From assembly GCF_014873945.1 (NCBI RefSeq), contig NZ_JADBEC010000003.1, positions 248,001 through 312,000 on the forward strand: a DNA stretch of 64,000 bases. The letters run 5' to 3'. The notes under the pieces are model-generated. The model ran no database searches. It was not told where the DNA came from and worked only from the letters and a program-made list of their open reading frames with translations. The translations under genes and the position numbers were made by a program. Shown here piece after piece: positions 1 through 8,309 of the stretch (positions are counted from its first letter, which is position 1; every line of letters starts with the position of its first letter). This stretch comes from Rhizobium viscosum. Its GTDB lineage: Bacteria; Pseudomonadota; Alphaproteobacteria; Rhizobiales; Rhizobiaceae.

Positions 1-1166
1 GCGAGTCCGGCGGTCAGATGGGCGATACCGGCGTGATCTCTTCCGACCACGGCAAGATCGAGATTTCGGATACGCAGAAGAAGGGCGAAGGTCTGTTCGT
101 GCATCTGGGCACCGTGATCGAAGGCGTAGTCAAGACCGGCGAGCCTGTCGCGCTGACGGTCGATCACGCCCGCCGCTCGCGCCTGCGCGCCAATCACTCG
201 GCTACCCACCTGCTGCATGAGGCACTACGCGAAGTGCTCGGCACCCATGTGGCTCAGAAGGGTTCGCTGGTCGCACCCGAGCGCCTGCGTTTCGACGTCT
301 CGCATCCGAAGCCGATGACGGCAGAAGAACTCAAGGTCGTCGAAGAGATGGCCAATCAGATCGTGTTGCAGAATGCTCCGGTCACCACCCGGCTGATGAG
401 CGTCGACGATGCGATCGAGGAGGGCGCCATGGCGCTCTTCGGGGAGAAATACGGCGATGAAGTGCGTGTCGTTTCGATGGGCACGGGTCTGCATGGCGCC
501 AAAGCCAACAGGCCTTACTCAGTCGAGCTCTGCGGCGGCACGCATGTGTCGGCGACCGGCCAGATCGGCCTCGTGCGCATCCTCGGCGAAAGTGCCGTCG
601 GTGCGGGCGTTCGCCGTATCGAAGCGGTCACCGGTGAATCGGCGCGCGAATATCTCGCCGAACAGGATGATCGCGTGAAGACGCTCGCTGCCTCGCTGAA
701 GGTGCAGCCGTCGGAAGTTCTTGCCCGTGTCGAGGCACTGATGGACGAGCGCCGCAAACTCGAAAAAGAACTGGCGGACGCCAAGCGCAAGCTCGCCATG
801 GGCGGCGGGCAGGGCGGTTCTGCCGATACGGTGCGCGACGTCGCCGGCGTCAAGTTCCTCGGCAAGGCCGTGGCCGGTGTCGACCCGAAGGATCTCAAGG
901 GGCTTGCCGATGACGGCAAGGCCAGCATCGGCTCCGGCGTCGTGACGCTGATCGGCGTATCCGATGATGGCAAGGCAAGTGCTGTCGTGGCAGTGACGCC
1001 CGATCTCGTCAGCCGTTTCAGCGCTGTCGATCTGGTGCGTGTCGCTTCTGCCGCTCTCGGCGGCAAGGGCGGCGGCGGCCGTCCCGACATGGCGCAGGCC
1101 GGCGGCCCCGATGGCGCCAAGGCTGACGAGGCGCTTGAGGCTGTAGCGGCGGCACTCGCAGGCTGA
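1..1166 (+). CDS. alaS: Alanine--tRNA ligase, C-terminal part (partial)
   Basis: This is the 3' end of the alanyl-tRNA synthetase gene, open to the left edge of the window, so the aminoacylation domain is missing. The visible part carries the editing (SAD) domain with its zinc-ligand pairs HSATH (about bases 195-209) and CGGTH (about 531-545). These hydrolyse mischarged Ser- or Gly-tRNA(Ala). A helical linker and a C-terminal DHHA1-type Gly/Ala-rich domain follow, and the protein ends in LAAALAG-like sequence. The gene is followed by a strong hairpin terminator at 1195-1230. Identity is clear from the editing-domain motifs; only the missing N-terminus is unknown. Confidence 0.97.
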   Translation, partial: ESGGQMGDTGVISSDHGKIEISDTQKKGEGLFVHLGTVIEGVVKTGEPVALTVDHARRSRLRANHSATHLLHEALREVLGTHVAQKGSLVAPERLRFDVSHPKPMTAEELKVVEEMANQIVLQNAPVTTRLMSVDDAIEEGAMALFGEKYGDEVRVVSMGTGLHGAKANRPYSVELCGGTHVSATGQIGLVRILGESAVGAGVRRIEAVTGESAREYLAEQDDRVKTLAASLKVQPSEVLARVEALMDERRKLEKELADAKRKLAMGGGQGGSADTVRDVAGVKFLGKAVAGVDPKDLKGLADDGKASIGSGVVTLIGVSDDGKASAVVAVTPDLVSRFSAVDLVRVASAALGGKGGGGRPDMAQAGGPDGAKADEALEAVAAALAG

Positions 1167-1194
1167 GCATTCGTCTGACACAGGTCGAATTTGG

Positions 1195-1234
1195 ACCGGC
1201 TGCGAGATCAGGGATTTCGCAGCCGGTTTTGTTT
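1195..1234 (+). terminator. Rho-independent terminator after alaS
   Basis: A perfect 11-bp stem (1195-1205 with 1217-1227) and an 11-base loop are followed by TTTTGTTTT. It sits 28 bases after the alaS stop and also faces the end of the convergent LysE gene. Confidence 0.9.
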
Positions 1235-1253
1235 TCGGCACGCCCTGCCGCGG

Positions 1254-1886
1254 TCAGTTTCTCGTCTGCCATGCGAGGCGGCAGGCGAGGCCGGTGAATA
1301 CGCCAGCCAGCATATATTGCGGCAGCTTCGGGAAGCGGCGCATCGAGCCGAGACGCGAGCGGATCTGACTGCCGAGCAGGATGACTGCGCCGTTGACGAC
1401 AAGGCCGATGCCGTTCAGCACGCTGGCGAGCACCAGCATCTGCACGCCGATCGAACCGCCCTCGGCATGCACGAATTGTGGAAAGAGCGCGATGACGAAG
1501 AGCGCCATTTTCGGATTGAGCAGATTGGTCGCAAGACCGGCAAAGAAGATGCGCCGTCCCGACAGCCGCCTCAGGGTCGAGGCCGGCGCAAAGGTCGTGC
1601 TTTCGGAGCGGATCGTCTTGTAGGCGAGATAAAGCAGATAGAAGCAACCGGCCCAGCGCACGGCCTCGTAGGCGACGGGCACGGCCACCAAAAGCTGCGA
1701 GAGACCGAAAGCTGCGGCAAGCGCATGGCAATAGGTGCCAAGAGCAATGCCGGCATAGGTCATAAACCCGGCTGTGCGTCCCTGGCTGATACTGCGCGAG
1801 GCAATCAGCAGCATATCGGGACCAGGCGTTGCAGTAAGCACCAACGCTGCGGCGGCAAAGAGTATCAATGTAGAAAAATCCGGCAT
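1254..1886 (-). CDS. LysE/RhtB family exporter
   Basis: A 210-residue inner-membrane protein of the LysE/RhtB amino-acid exporter superfamily. Visible hallmarks are the TPGPDMLL motif in the first membrane segment (about residues 20-27) and NLLNPKMALF at the start of the second half (about 120-130). The overall pattern is about six hydrophobic segments, and the length is normal for the family. The exported substrate cannot be read from the sequence. It is convergent with alaS and its upstream side abuts a RIME1 repeat. A second LysE-type protein lies at 62822-63442 and is not a close copy. Confidence 0.88.
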   Translation of the reverse strand: MPDFSTLILFAAAALVLTATPGPDMLLIASRSISQGRTAGFMTYAGIALGTYCHALAAAFGLSQLLVAVPVAYEAVRWAGCFYLLYLAYKTIRSESTTFAPASTLRRLSGRRIFFAGLATNLLNPKMALFVIALFPQFVHAEGGSIGVQMLVLASVLNGIGLVVNGAVILLGSQIRSRLGSMRRFPKLPQYMLAGVFTGLACRLAWQTRN

Positions 1887-1940
1887 CAGTCTTCCTCTTG
1901 GGTTCGAGCCGGAATTCCGGTCTAAGCAGGATTCGCCCCC

Positions 1941-2048
1941 AGCACCAGGCCTTTCCGAAAATCTGAATCAATTTTCGGAAAAGGCTGGTGCGTAGGTTCC
2001 AAGAGTTAGAGCGTCCTTTATGCGTTCGAATGGACGCACGGCGCTCTA
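1941..2048 (+). repeat. RIME1-like intergenic element, copy A
   Basis: A 108-bp element made of two large palindromes. The first (about 1943-1990) has near-perfect arms around TTTCCGAAAAT...ATTTTCGGAAA. The second (2007-2048) runs from TAGAGCG to CGCTCTA. Size and two-palindrome structure fit the Rhizobium-specific intergenic mosaic element RIME1. A second copy in opposite orientation lies at 3917-4024. Arms, order and length match; sequence identity to database RIMEs was not tested. Confidence 0.85.
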
Positions 2049-2120
2049 AGGTTCAAGTCAGCAGGATTTGTCAAATCGGGCTATGCTTTGGTGAGCCGAT
2101 CGATTTGCAAGGGGGTTGAC

Positions 2121-2972
2121 ATGGCGGGTGAAACGGCATGGGCGCTCTACGAGAACCGTCTGAGGCGGGTCTCGGCCTATATCCACGATCATCTGGACGA
2201 GGATCTGGATATGGAGCGGCTGGCCGAAATCGCGTGCCTGTCGAGCTATCACTGGCACCGGATCTACAGGGCGATTTACGGCGAGACGCTGGCGGCAACC
2301 GTCAAGCGGCTGCGGCTGCATCGCGCGGCGGGCGATATCGTCCGCACGGATCTTGATGTCAGCGAAATTGCGAAGCGATCAGGCTATCCCAATCTCCAGT
2401 CCTTCAACCGCATCTTCAAATCGGTCTATGGAATGCCGCCGGCACGCTACCGGAAAGAGGGAAGCCACACAGTCTTCGAACCCTCACATACCGGAAAGGC
2501 ACCAGCCATGTTTGATGTCACCCTGAAAACCATCGCGCCGCTCGAACTCATCGGCGTTCCCCATACCGGCTCCTATATGGAGATCGGCAAGGCCTTCGAG
2601 ACGCTGTTCGGCACGCTCTATGCCCGCGGGCTCGCAAAGCCGGAGATGCGCATGATCGGCGTCTATCTCGACGACCCCGATCTCGTGCAACCCGAGAAGC
2701 TGCGCTCCGTCGCCTGTGTCGCGGCCGGCGAAGAGACGGCCGCCAACGCTCCGCTGGAGCGACGCGTAGTGGAAGGCGGCGACTATGCCGTGTTGCACCA
2801 CAAGGGGCCCTACGCCGATATGTACAAGGCCTATCAGTGGCTCTACGCCCAGTGGCTGCCGGCCTCCGGCCGGCAGATCCGGGATCGCGTGATGTTCGAG
2901 GAATATCTCAACAATCCGCGCGAAGTCGCGCCGACCGAATTGCGGACGGATATCTACATGCCGCTGGCGTAA
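2121..2972 (+). CDS. AraC-type regulator with GyrI-like effector domain
   Basis: A 283-residue transcription factor. Residues about 10-110 form an AraC/XylS double helix-turn-helix (LDMERLAEIACLSSYHWHR, then SEIAKRSGYPNLQSFNRIFK). After a short linker, residues about 130-283 form a GyrI/SOUL-like small-molecule-binding domain. This layout is known for Rob/BmrR-like sensors of hydrophobic compounds. The ATG at 2121 is chosen because AAGGGGG lies 5 bases upstream; the longer frame begins at a TTG with no ribosome site. It lies between the two RIME copies next to a convergent glutathione transferase, which suggests, but does not prove, a detoxification role. Confidence 0.88.
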   Translation: MAGETAWALYENRLRRVSAYIHDHLDEDLDMERLAEIACLSSYHWHRIYRAIYGETLAATVKRLRLHRAAGDIVRTDLDVSEIAKRSGYPNLQSFNRIFKSVYGMPPARYRKEGSHTVFEPSHTGKAPAMFDVTLKTIAPLELIGVPHTGSYMEIGKAFETLFGTLYARGLAKPEMRMIGVYLDDPDLVQPEKLRSVACVAAGEETAANAPLERRVVEGGDYAVLHHKGPYADMYKAYQWLYAQWLPASGRQIRDRVMFEEYLNNPREVAPTELRTDIYMPLA

Positions 2973-2982
2973 AACGAAATGA

Positions 2983-3612
2983 TCAGGCCGCCTGCATAGC
3001 TTTCGCCGCTTCTTCATCCAGCGCCGTTGCCCGCTTATAGGCATCGCGTTCGGAAAGCTGGCCGAAATAATCGACGAAGGCCTGGCGCTTTTCGATGCTG
3101 CCGAAGGCAAGACCCCAACCGATATGCGAACCGACATAAACATCGGCAGCGGTAAAGCGCTTGCCGGCAATATAGGGGGAGGCGGCCGAAACCGCCTTTT
3201 CCAGCGTGCCCATGACATCACCGAACGAGCCGCAACCTGCCATGCGCAGCCGCTCCTGCGGGATTTCGAAGCCGAGCGCCTTCAAGGTGACGGACGCTTC
3301 CAGCGGCCCGGCGGCGAAGAACATCCAGCGGTAATAATCGGCTCGCTCATCCGCCCGCGGGCCCAACCCTGCCTGCGGAAACGTGTCCGCAAGATACGCA
3401 CAGATTGCCGCGCATTCCGTCACGATCGTCTTCCCATGACAGATCGCCGGCACCTTGCCCATCGGGTTGACGGACAGATAGTCCGGCTCCTTCATCGTCC
3501 CGCCGAAGGTCAGGACTTCGGTATGATATGGTACGCCGGTTTCTTCCAGCATCCACCGCGCTATCCGGCCGCGCGACATCGGATTGGTGTAGAAGGTGAT
3601 TTCCTCGGTCAT
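2983..3612 (-). CDS. Glutathione S-transferase family protein
   Basis: A 209-residue protein. The N-terminal thioredoxin-like domain (TEEITFYTNPMSRGRIARWMLEE) includes the cis-Pro segment NPMGKVPAI and the ECAAICAYLAD segment typical of glutathione-binding G-sites. The C-terminal helical domain follows (residues about 90-209). The ATG at 3612 is preferred over an upstream in-frame ATG because the TEEITFY start fits the family and a purine-rich site (GAGAGAGGAAAGCAGG) precedes it. It is convergent with the AraC/GyrI regulator and lies 10 bases from its end. Substrate is unknown. Confidence 0.9.
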   Translation of the reverse strand: MTEEITFYTNPMSRGRIARWMLEETGVPYHTEVLTFGGTMKEPDYLSVNPMGKVPAICHGKTIVTECAAICAYLADTFPQAGLGPRADERADYYRWMFFAAGPLEASVTLKALGFEIPQERLRMAGCGSFGDVMGTLEKAVSAASPYIAGKRFTAADVYVGSHIGWGLAFGSIEKRQAFVDYFGQLSERDAYKRATALDEEAAKAMQAA

Positions 3613-3898
3613 CCTGCTTTCCTCTCTCCCATGCTTCTTTCGTAGCGCTGGCGCGAGAGATTTCAACCCTTGGAGAAGGCGGCGCCTTCATCGCCGCGCG
3701 AGAAATGACCTCTGTCGCCGGCGCTACGTCGGCTCCGGCAGTCCGGCCGGGAAGGGGTCGCCAGCGCTGATTGTAGTGCAGCGTCTGGGTCTCGAGCAAA
3801 GCAAGATCAAGATAAAAGACAATCATATCCTGGCCCTCGCGGCGCGCGAGGAGCCTTACAAGCTGCAGGAATTCGGGGACAAAACTCTTCTTGGCCAT
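3347..3898 (-). CDS. Small orphan ORF upstream of and overlapping gst
   Basis: An ATG at 3898 sits 5 bases after a strong GGAGG. It opens a frame whose first 60 residues look protein-like (MAKKSFVPEFLQLVRLL..., then DMIVFYLDLALLETQTLHYNQR), followed by a basic, disordered tail. The frame runs on into gst in another reading frame and overlaps it by 266 bases, which is unlikely for a normal gene pair. The true product may be shorter, with a frameshift or decay near the 3' part. No family recognised. The ribosome site is the best evidence that translation starts here. Confidence 0.35.
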   Translation of the reverse strand: MAKKSFVPEFLQLVRLLARREGQDMIVFYLDLALLETQTLHYNQRWRPLPGRTAGADVAPATEVISRAAMKAPPSPRVEISRASATKEAWERGKQDDRGNHLLHQSDVARPDSAVDAGRNRRTISYRSPDLRRDDEGAGLSVRQPDGQGAGDLSWEDDRDGMRGNLCVSCGHVSAGRVGPAGG

Positions 3899-3916
3899 CA
3901 GAACCTCCATGCCTAC

Positions 3917-4024
3917 CTAGAGCGCCGTGCGTCCATTTGGACGCACTAAGGACGCTCTAGTTTTTGAATCTACGCATCAGGCTTTCCGAAAATCGATCTC
4001 GATTTTCGGGCCGATGCTGTAGCG
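3917..4024 (-). repeat. RIME1-like intergenic element, copy B
   Basis: The second 108-bp two-palindrome element, inverted relative to copy A. The reverse strand reads TTTCGGAAAGCC...GCGTAGATTC, then the TAGAGCGTCC...GACGCACGGCGCTCTA palindrome, closely matching 1941-2048. One palindrome is 3918-3960; the other is about 3971-4022. The pair brackets the AraC, gst and small-ORF block. Confidence 0.85.
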
Positions 4025-4104
4025 AGTTTCTGAATAGGCTTTGCAACTTACGCGAGGCTTACTTTTTAAAGTCGTTGCTAATTTAGGATCCGTGAGCACT
4101 GACC

Positions 4105-4136
4105 GGCAACAAAAAACCCGGCTCGATGGCCGGGTC
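4105..4136 (-). terminator. Rho-independent terminator after icd
   Basis: On the minus strand, ACCCGGC/GCCGGGT (4129-4135 with 4116-4122) with a 6-base loop is followed by TTTTTTGTTG. It lies 25 bases beyond the icd stop. Confidence 0.9.
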
Positions 4137-4160
4137 TTTCGATCTTTATCCTGATAGGGC

Positions 4161-5372
4161 TCAGGCCATTGCGGCCTGCAGGTTCTGGTCGATCTTGTCG
4201 AGGAACGCGGTGGTCGAAAGCCACGGCTGATCCGGGCCGATGAGGAGCGCCAGATCCTTGGTCATGAAGCCGGCTTCGACGGTGTCTACGCAGACCTTTT
4301 CGAGCGTGGAAGCGAACTTTGCGAGCTCGGCATTGTCGTCGAGCTTGGCGCGGTGTGCGAGACCACGGGTCCAGGCGAAGATCGAAGCGATCGAGTTCGT
4401 CGAGGTTTCCTGGCCCTTCTGATGCTGGCGATAGTGGCGGGTCACCGTGCCGTGGGCAGCTTCGGCTTCAACCGTCTTGCCGTCGGGCGTGAGCAGAACC
4501 GAGGTCATCAGGCCGAGCGAACCGAAACCCTGGGCAACCGTGTCGGACTGGACGTCGCCGTCGTAGTTCTTGCATGCCCAGACGTAGCCGCCGGACCACT
4601 TGAGAGCAGAAGCGACCATGTCGTCGATCAGGCGGTGTTCATAGGTGATGCCGGCCTCCTTGAACTGATCCTTGAATTCGGTCTCGTAGACTTCTTCGAA
4701 GATGTCCTTGAAGCGGCCGTCATAGGCCTTGAGGATGGTGTTCTTGGTCGACAGGTAGACCGGCCACTTGCGCATCAGGCCGTACATCATCGAGGCGCGG
4801 GCGAATTCGCGGATCGACTCGTCGAGGTTGTACATGGCCATGGCAACACCGGCGCCCGGCGCGTTAAAGACTTCCTTCTCGATGACCGTGCCGTCTTCAC
4901 CGACGAATTTGATCGTCAGCTTGCCCTTGCCGGGGAACTTGAAGTCGGTTGCGCGATACTGGTCGCCGAAGGCGTGACGGCCGACGACGATCGGCTGCGT
5001 CCAGCCCGGTACGAGGCGGGGAACGTTGCGGCAGATGATCGGCTCGCGGAAGATGACGCCGCCGAGGATGTTGCGGATCGTGCCGTTCGGGCTCTTCCAC
5101 ATTTCCTTGAGGTTGAATTCCTTCACGCGGGCTTCGTCCGGCGTGATCGTCGCGCACTTGATGCCGACGCCGTACTTCTTGATGGCGTTGGCGGCATCGA
5201 CGGTCACTTGGTCGTTGGTGGCGTCGCGGTTTTCGACCGAGAGGTCGTAATAGTCAATGTCGAGGTCGAGATACGGATGGATCAGCTTATCCTTGATGAG
5301 CTGCCAAATGATGCGAGTCATTTCATCGCCGTCGAGATCGGCGACGGGATTGGCGACCTTGATCTTCTTCAT
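4161..5372 (-). CDS. icd: NADP-dependent isocitrate dehydrogenase
   Basis: A 403-residue TCA-cycle enzyme converting isocitrate to 2-oxoglutarate with NADPH formation in the cytoplasm. The start MKKIKVANPVADLDGDEMTRIIW, the substrate loop SPNGTIRNILGG, and the TVAQGFGSLGLMTSVL and EAAHGTVTRHY segments identify the eukaryotic-like class II IDH usual in alphaproteobacteria, and the length is typical. It is monocistronic with its own terminator and is divergent from the secreted hypothetical at 5564. No sign of damage. Confidence 0.97.
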   Translation of the reverse strand: MKKIKVANPVADLDGDEMTRIIWQLIKDKLIHPYLDLDIDYYDLSVENRDATNDQVTVDAANAIKKYGVGIKCATITPDEARVKEFNLKEMWKSPNGTIRNILGGVIFREPIICRNVPRLVPGWTQPIVVGRHAFGDQYRATDFKFPGKGKLTIKFVGEDGTVIEKEVFNAPGAGVAMAMYNLDESIREFARASMMYGLMRKWPVYLSTKNTILKAYDGRFKDIFEEVYETEFKDQFKEAGITYEHRLIDDMVASALKWSGGYVWACKNYDGDVQSDTVAQGFGSLGLMTSVLLTPDGKTVEAEAAHGTVTRHYRQHQKGQETSTNSIASIFAWTRGLAHRAKLDDNAELAKFASTLEKVCVDTVEAGFMTKDLALLIGPDQPWLSTTAFLDKIDQNLQAAMA

Positions 5373-5563
5373 GTATCTGCCTCGTAAGCTTAAGAAAGGG
5401 ACAGCTGTCCCGGGTGGGTGATGTGGGTCCGGAGCGCTATAGCATTGTGAGCCGGGAACGCAAAGCAGAACGGGCAGGGACGCAGCGTTTTTGCCGCCAT
5501 TGCCAAGAGCGGGAAAATGGCTAACCTCCGCGCCAACAGCCCCCGAGTCCCGGACATTTTGCC

Positions 5564-6106
5564 ATGAAGAAGATCGCCGTTCTGTTTGCCGGCCTCATTG
5601 TCGCCCTGTCTGTTGTGCCTGGCCTTTCGCTTGCGGCCGATGCCACTGCGCCGGTCAGGGAAATCATCGATGACACGAAGAAGAACTGGGCGAGCGACGT
5701 CAGCGACTGGATCGATATTTTCGAAGAGAGCAGGCTCGTCCGGCTCTACAGCAAGGACTTCGGCGACAAATACAGGGCAGCCGCCAAGAATCCGGCCGCC
5801 GACGAGGATGGCATTTCGCCCTTCGACTACGATGTGATCGTCAACGGCCAGGATGCCTGCCCACTGCAGGACCTCTCCATCGAAAGCGGTCAGCCGGCAA
5901 ACGGCACGACAGAGGTGACGGTGAAATTCAAGGCGGCGACCTGCATGGAAGGCGCACCCAACAAGGATGCCTTCACGACCGTGCGTTTCGAGGTGATTGA
6001 GGAAGCGGGCAAACCCGTCATCGACGACATCATGATCCAGGGTGAAGAGGGGCAGGGGCCGATCTCGCTCAAGGAAGCCATGGTGCAAATCGCCAATGGC
6101 GAATGA
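5564..6106 (+). CDS. Secreted hypothetical protein
   Basis: A 180-residue protein with a clear Sec signal peptide (MKKIAVLFAGLIVALSVVPGLSLA, cleavage near residue 24). A soluble acidic domain follows, containing two cysteines (in DACPLQD and ATCMEG) that could form a disulfide in the periplasm. The pattern (ADATAPVREIIDDTKKNW..., Y-x-KDFGDKYRAA) resembles DUF3828-like secreted proteins, but that is a weak resemblance. It is divergent from icd with 191 bases between. Function unknown. Confidence 0.75.
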   Translation: MKKIAVLFAGLIVALSVVPGLSLAADATAPVREIIDDTKKNWASDVSDWIDIFEESRLVRLYSKDFGDKYRAAAKNPAADEDGISPFDYDVIVNGQDACPLQDLSIESGQPANGTTEVTVKFKAATCMEGAPNKDAFTTVRFEVIEEAGKPVIDDIMIQGEEGQGPISLKEAMVQIANGE

Positions 6107-6254
6107 CTCCCAAAGAGGTCACCGGCTGGCGACTCCGGCGAACACCATGGCCAATGACACTTGGCGTCATCATTTTGGTGTGATTTGATTTTTGTCGAGG
6201 CGGCGGTATCTCGCTCTCGGGTTCGCCACATCCCGCGCATGAGGACTGGCAAGG

Positions 6255-8291
6255 GTGATTTCCGGCTTTGAGTTCCGAGACTGGCTGCTTGCTAACGACC
6301 CGGCGCTTTCGCGCCTGCGCATGGGCACGCGGGTTACATTGTCGATCCTGCTCTCCTTCACGATCCTGCTTTTGATACACTTGCTCATCGTGCCGCTGCC
6401 GACCGCCTCCTATGGTCTCGGCATCGTGCTGTCGATCGAAGGCGGAGTCGCGGTGCGTGACAAGGGCTCGGCGAGCCAGCTCGTCACCAGGCTGCTCGGC
6501 TGTCTTGCAAGCCTCGTCGTCGTCGGTATCGCGGCGGCGCTGGAGTCGCAGCGCGTTCTCTCGGATTTCGTCTTCCTCTTGGTGATCTTCCTTGCCTCAT
6601 CTGCGCGCGTCTACGGCCCGCGCGGCTTTGCAATCGGGATGTTCGCCTTCACTTCCTATTTCATGGGCTCCTACTTCCATCCGACGATCGGGGAATTGCC
6701 TGTTGTCCTGATCGGCCCTGTTGTCTCGGCGCTCGTCAGCCATTGGGTGAGGGCGGTGCTTCTGCCCGACAATTGGCGCCGCGACTTGCTGCGATCGCTC
6801 GAGAGCGTGCGGGGTCGCATCAACCAGATCCTCTTCAAGCTCGCTGCCCTTGCAGCGGATGGAAAGGTCGATGAGGCCGACCGGCAGGAACTGCGCCAGC
6901 TGGAGGACCGGCTGAAGGAAGTGGTACTGATGGCCGAGAGCTTCATTCCGCGCCCGCCGGGCGGCGCCTTCGATGGCGCTTCCGCACCGGCCGCTGAACT
7001 GGCGATCCGGCTATTCGATGCGCATCTGGCGACCGAAAGCGCCATCGTGCTGAGCTATCAGAGCCCGCCATCCTTTGTACTCGTCCATGCGGTAATCGAG
7101 GATGACAAGGCAGTGCTCTCAGCCCAGGAGAAGGCGGTCGCCAATATGGAAGGCCAGCCACAGGGCGAGACGGCGCGGGCGTTGCTCTGGCTGGGTGCCG
7201 CACGCCGACAGCTCGCGGAGACGATCGACGCAGGGCGCAGGTCCGACTTTGCCGAGATTGCCTCGGTTGAGGAGGCCAGTCCATCAACGCCGATCGACTT
7301 TTCCTTGAAGAACCCGCTGATGCGCTCGGCCCTGCAGATCACGCTCGCGGCGGCGATTGCCATGACGCTCGGGCTGGCGCTATCACGCGAACGCTGGTTC
7401 TGGGCGGTGCTGGCATCCTTCCTCGTTTTCAGCAATACCAATTCGCGCGGCGATACCGCCATCAAGGCGCTGCAGCGTTCGATCGGAACGCTGTTCGGCA
7501 TCGCCTTCGGCCTGGTGCTGGCGACATTGCTGACGCACCATCTGGCTGTCGCAATCGCGGTTTCGATCGTCTGCGTCTTCCTTGCCTTCTATTTCCTGCA
7601 GATTTCCTATGCGACGATGACCTTCTTCATCTCGATCGTGCTCTGCCTGGTCTATGGCATGATGGGTGTCCTGACCTTCGACCTCCTCAAGCTGCGATTG
7701 GAAGAGACGCTGATCGGCGCGGTGGCGGGAACGCTGGTCGCCTTCCTCGTCCTGCCGGCACGCACACGCGGGACACTCGATACGGCGGTCGCCAAGTGGT
7801 TCGACGCCCTGAAGGAGCTGCTGCTGGCGGTATCGGAGAAGAAGAGCCAGCCGGAGCTCATCGTCATCTCGCAGAAGATCGATGCCTGCTATCGCGACAT
7901 CACGCTTTCAGCGCGCCCGCTCGGCTCGACCTGGTCCATTGTCACCAGGCCGGGACAAATTCGCCAGACGCTGGCGATTTTCCTCTCGGTTACCTATTGG
8001 TCGCGCATCCTGGCCCGCAATAATACGGCCGATGCCGTCGACGAGGATCTTAAAGGGCGGATCACCGCAGATATCGGCATACTGGACAGAGTTGCGCCGC
8101 GCGGCTCGGAATGTTTCCTCGTCGCCCGCAAGCAAATGCGGCACGTCAGCCGTCACCTGCCGCTGTGGCGGGAAGGGGCGCGGCTCGCCGTCGAAATGAT
8201 CGGCTCGACCATCGAACGGCTCTATCCGACAGAGACGCAGGACTTGCCGTTTGCGGCCGGCAAAGCTATTGCGCCCGTAAATCAGGAATAG
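6255..8291 (+). CDS. FUSC-family inner membrane protein (aromatic acid efflux type)
   Basis: A 678-residue protein with the two-half FUSC/AaeB architecture. A hydrophobic block lies at about residues 25-170, a cytoplasmic helical region at about 175-350, a second hydrophobic block (LMRSALQITLAAAIAMTLGLALS... onward) at about 350-500, and a soluble C-terminal domain after that. Family members are thought to export hydroxylated aromatic acids or related compounds; the substrate here is unknown. The start is a GTG with GAGGA about 9 bases upstream; an ATG 22 codons later is an alternative. It runs toward trmJ-murI with an 18-base gap. Confidence 0.85.
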   Translation: MISGFEFRDWLLANDPALSRLRMGTRVTLSILLSFTILLLIHLLIVPLPTASYGLGIVLSIEGGVAVRDKGSASQLVTRLLGCLASLVVVGIAAALESQRVLSDFVFLLVIFLASSARVYGPRGFAIGMFAFTSYFMGSYFHPTIGELPVVLIGPVVSALVSHWVRAVLLPDNWRRDLLRSLESVRGRINQILFKLAALAADGKVDEADRQELRQLEDRLKEVVLMAESFIPRPPGGAFDGASAPAAELAIRLFDAHLATESAIVLSYQSPPSFVLVHAVIEDDKAVLSAQEKAVANMEGQPQGETARALLWLGAARRQLAETIDAGRRSDFAEIASVEEASPSTPIDFSLKNPLMRSALQITLAAAIAMTLGLALSRERWFWAVLASFLVFSNTNSRGDTAIKALQRSIGTLFGIAFGLVLATLLTHHLAVAIAVSIVCVFLAFYFLQISYATMTFFISIVLCLVYGMMGVLTFDLLKLRLEETLIGAVAGTLVAFLVLPARTRGTLDTAVAKWFDALKELLLAVSEKKSQPELIVISQKIDACYRDITLSARPLGSTWSIVTRPGQIRQTLAIFLSVTYWSRILARNNTADAVDEDLKGRITADIGILDRVAPRGSECFLVARKQMRHVSRHLPLWREGARLAVEMIGSTIERLYPTETQDLPFAAGKAIAPVNQE

Positions 8292-8309
8292 GAAGCACAA
8301 ATAAGCACC

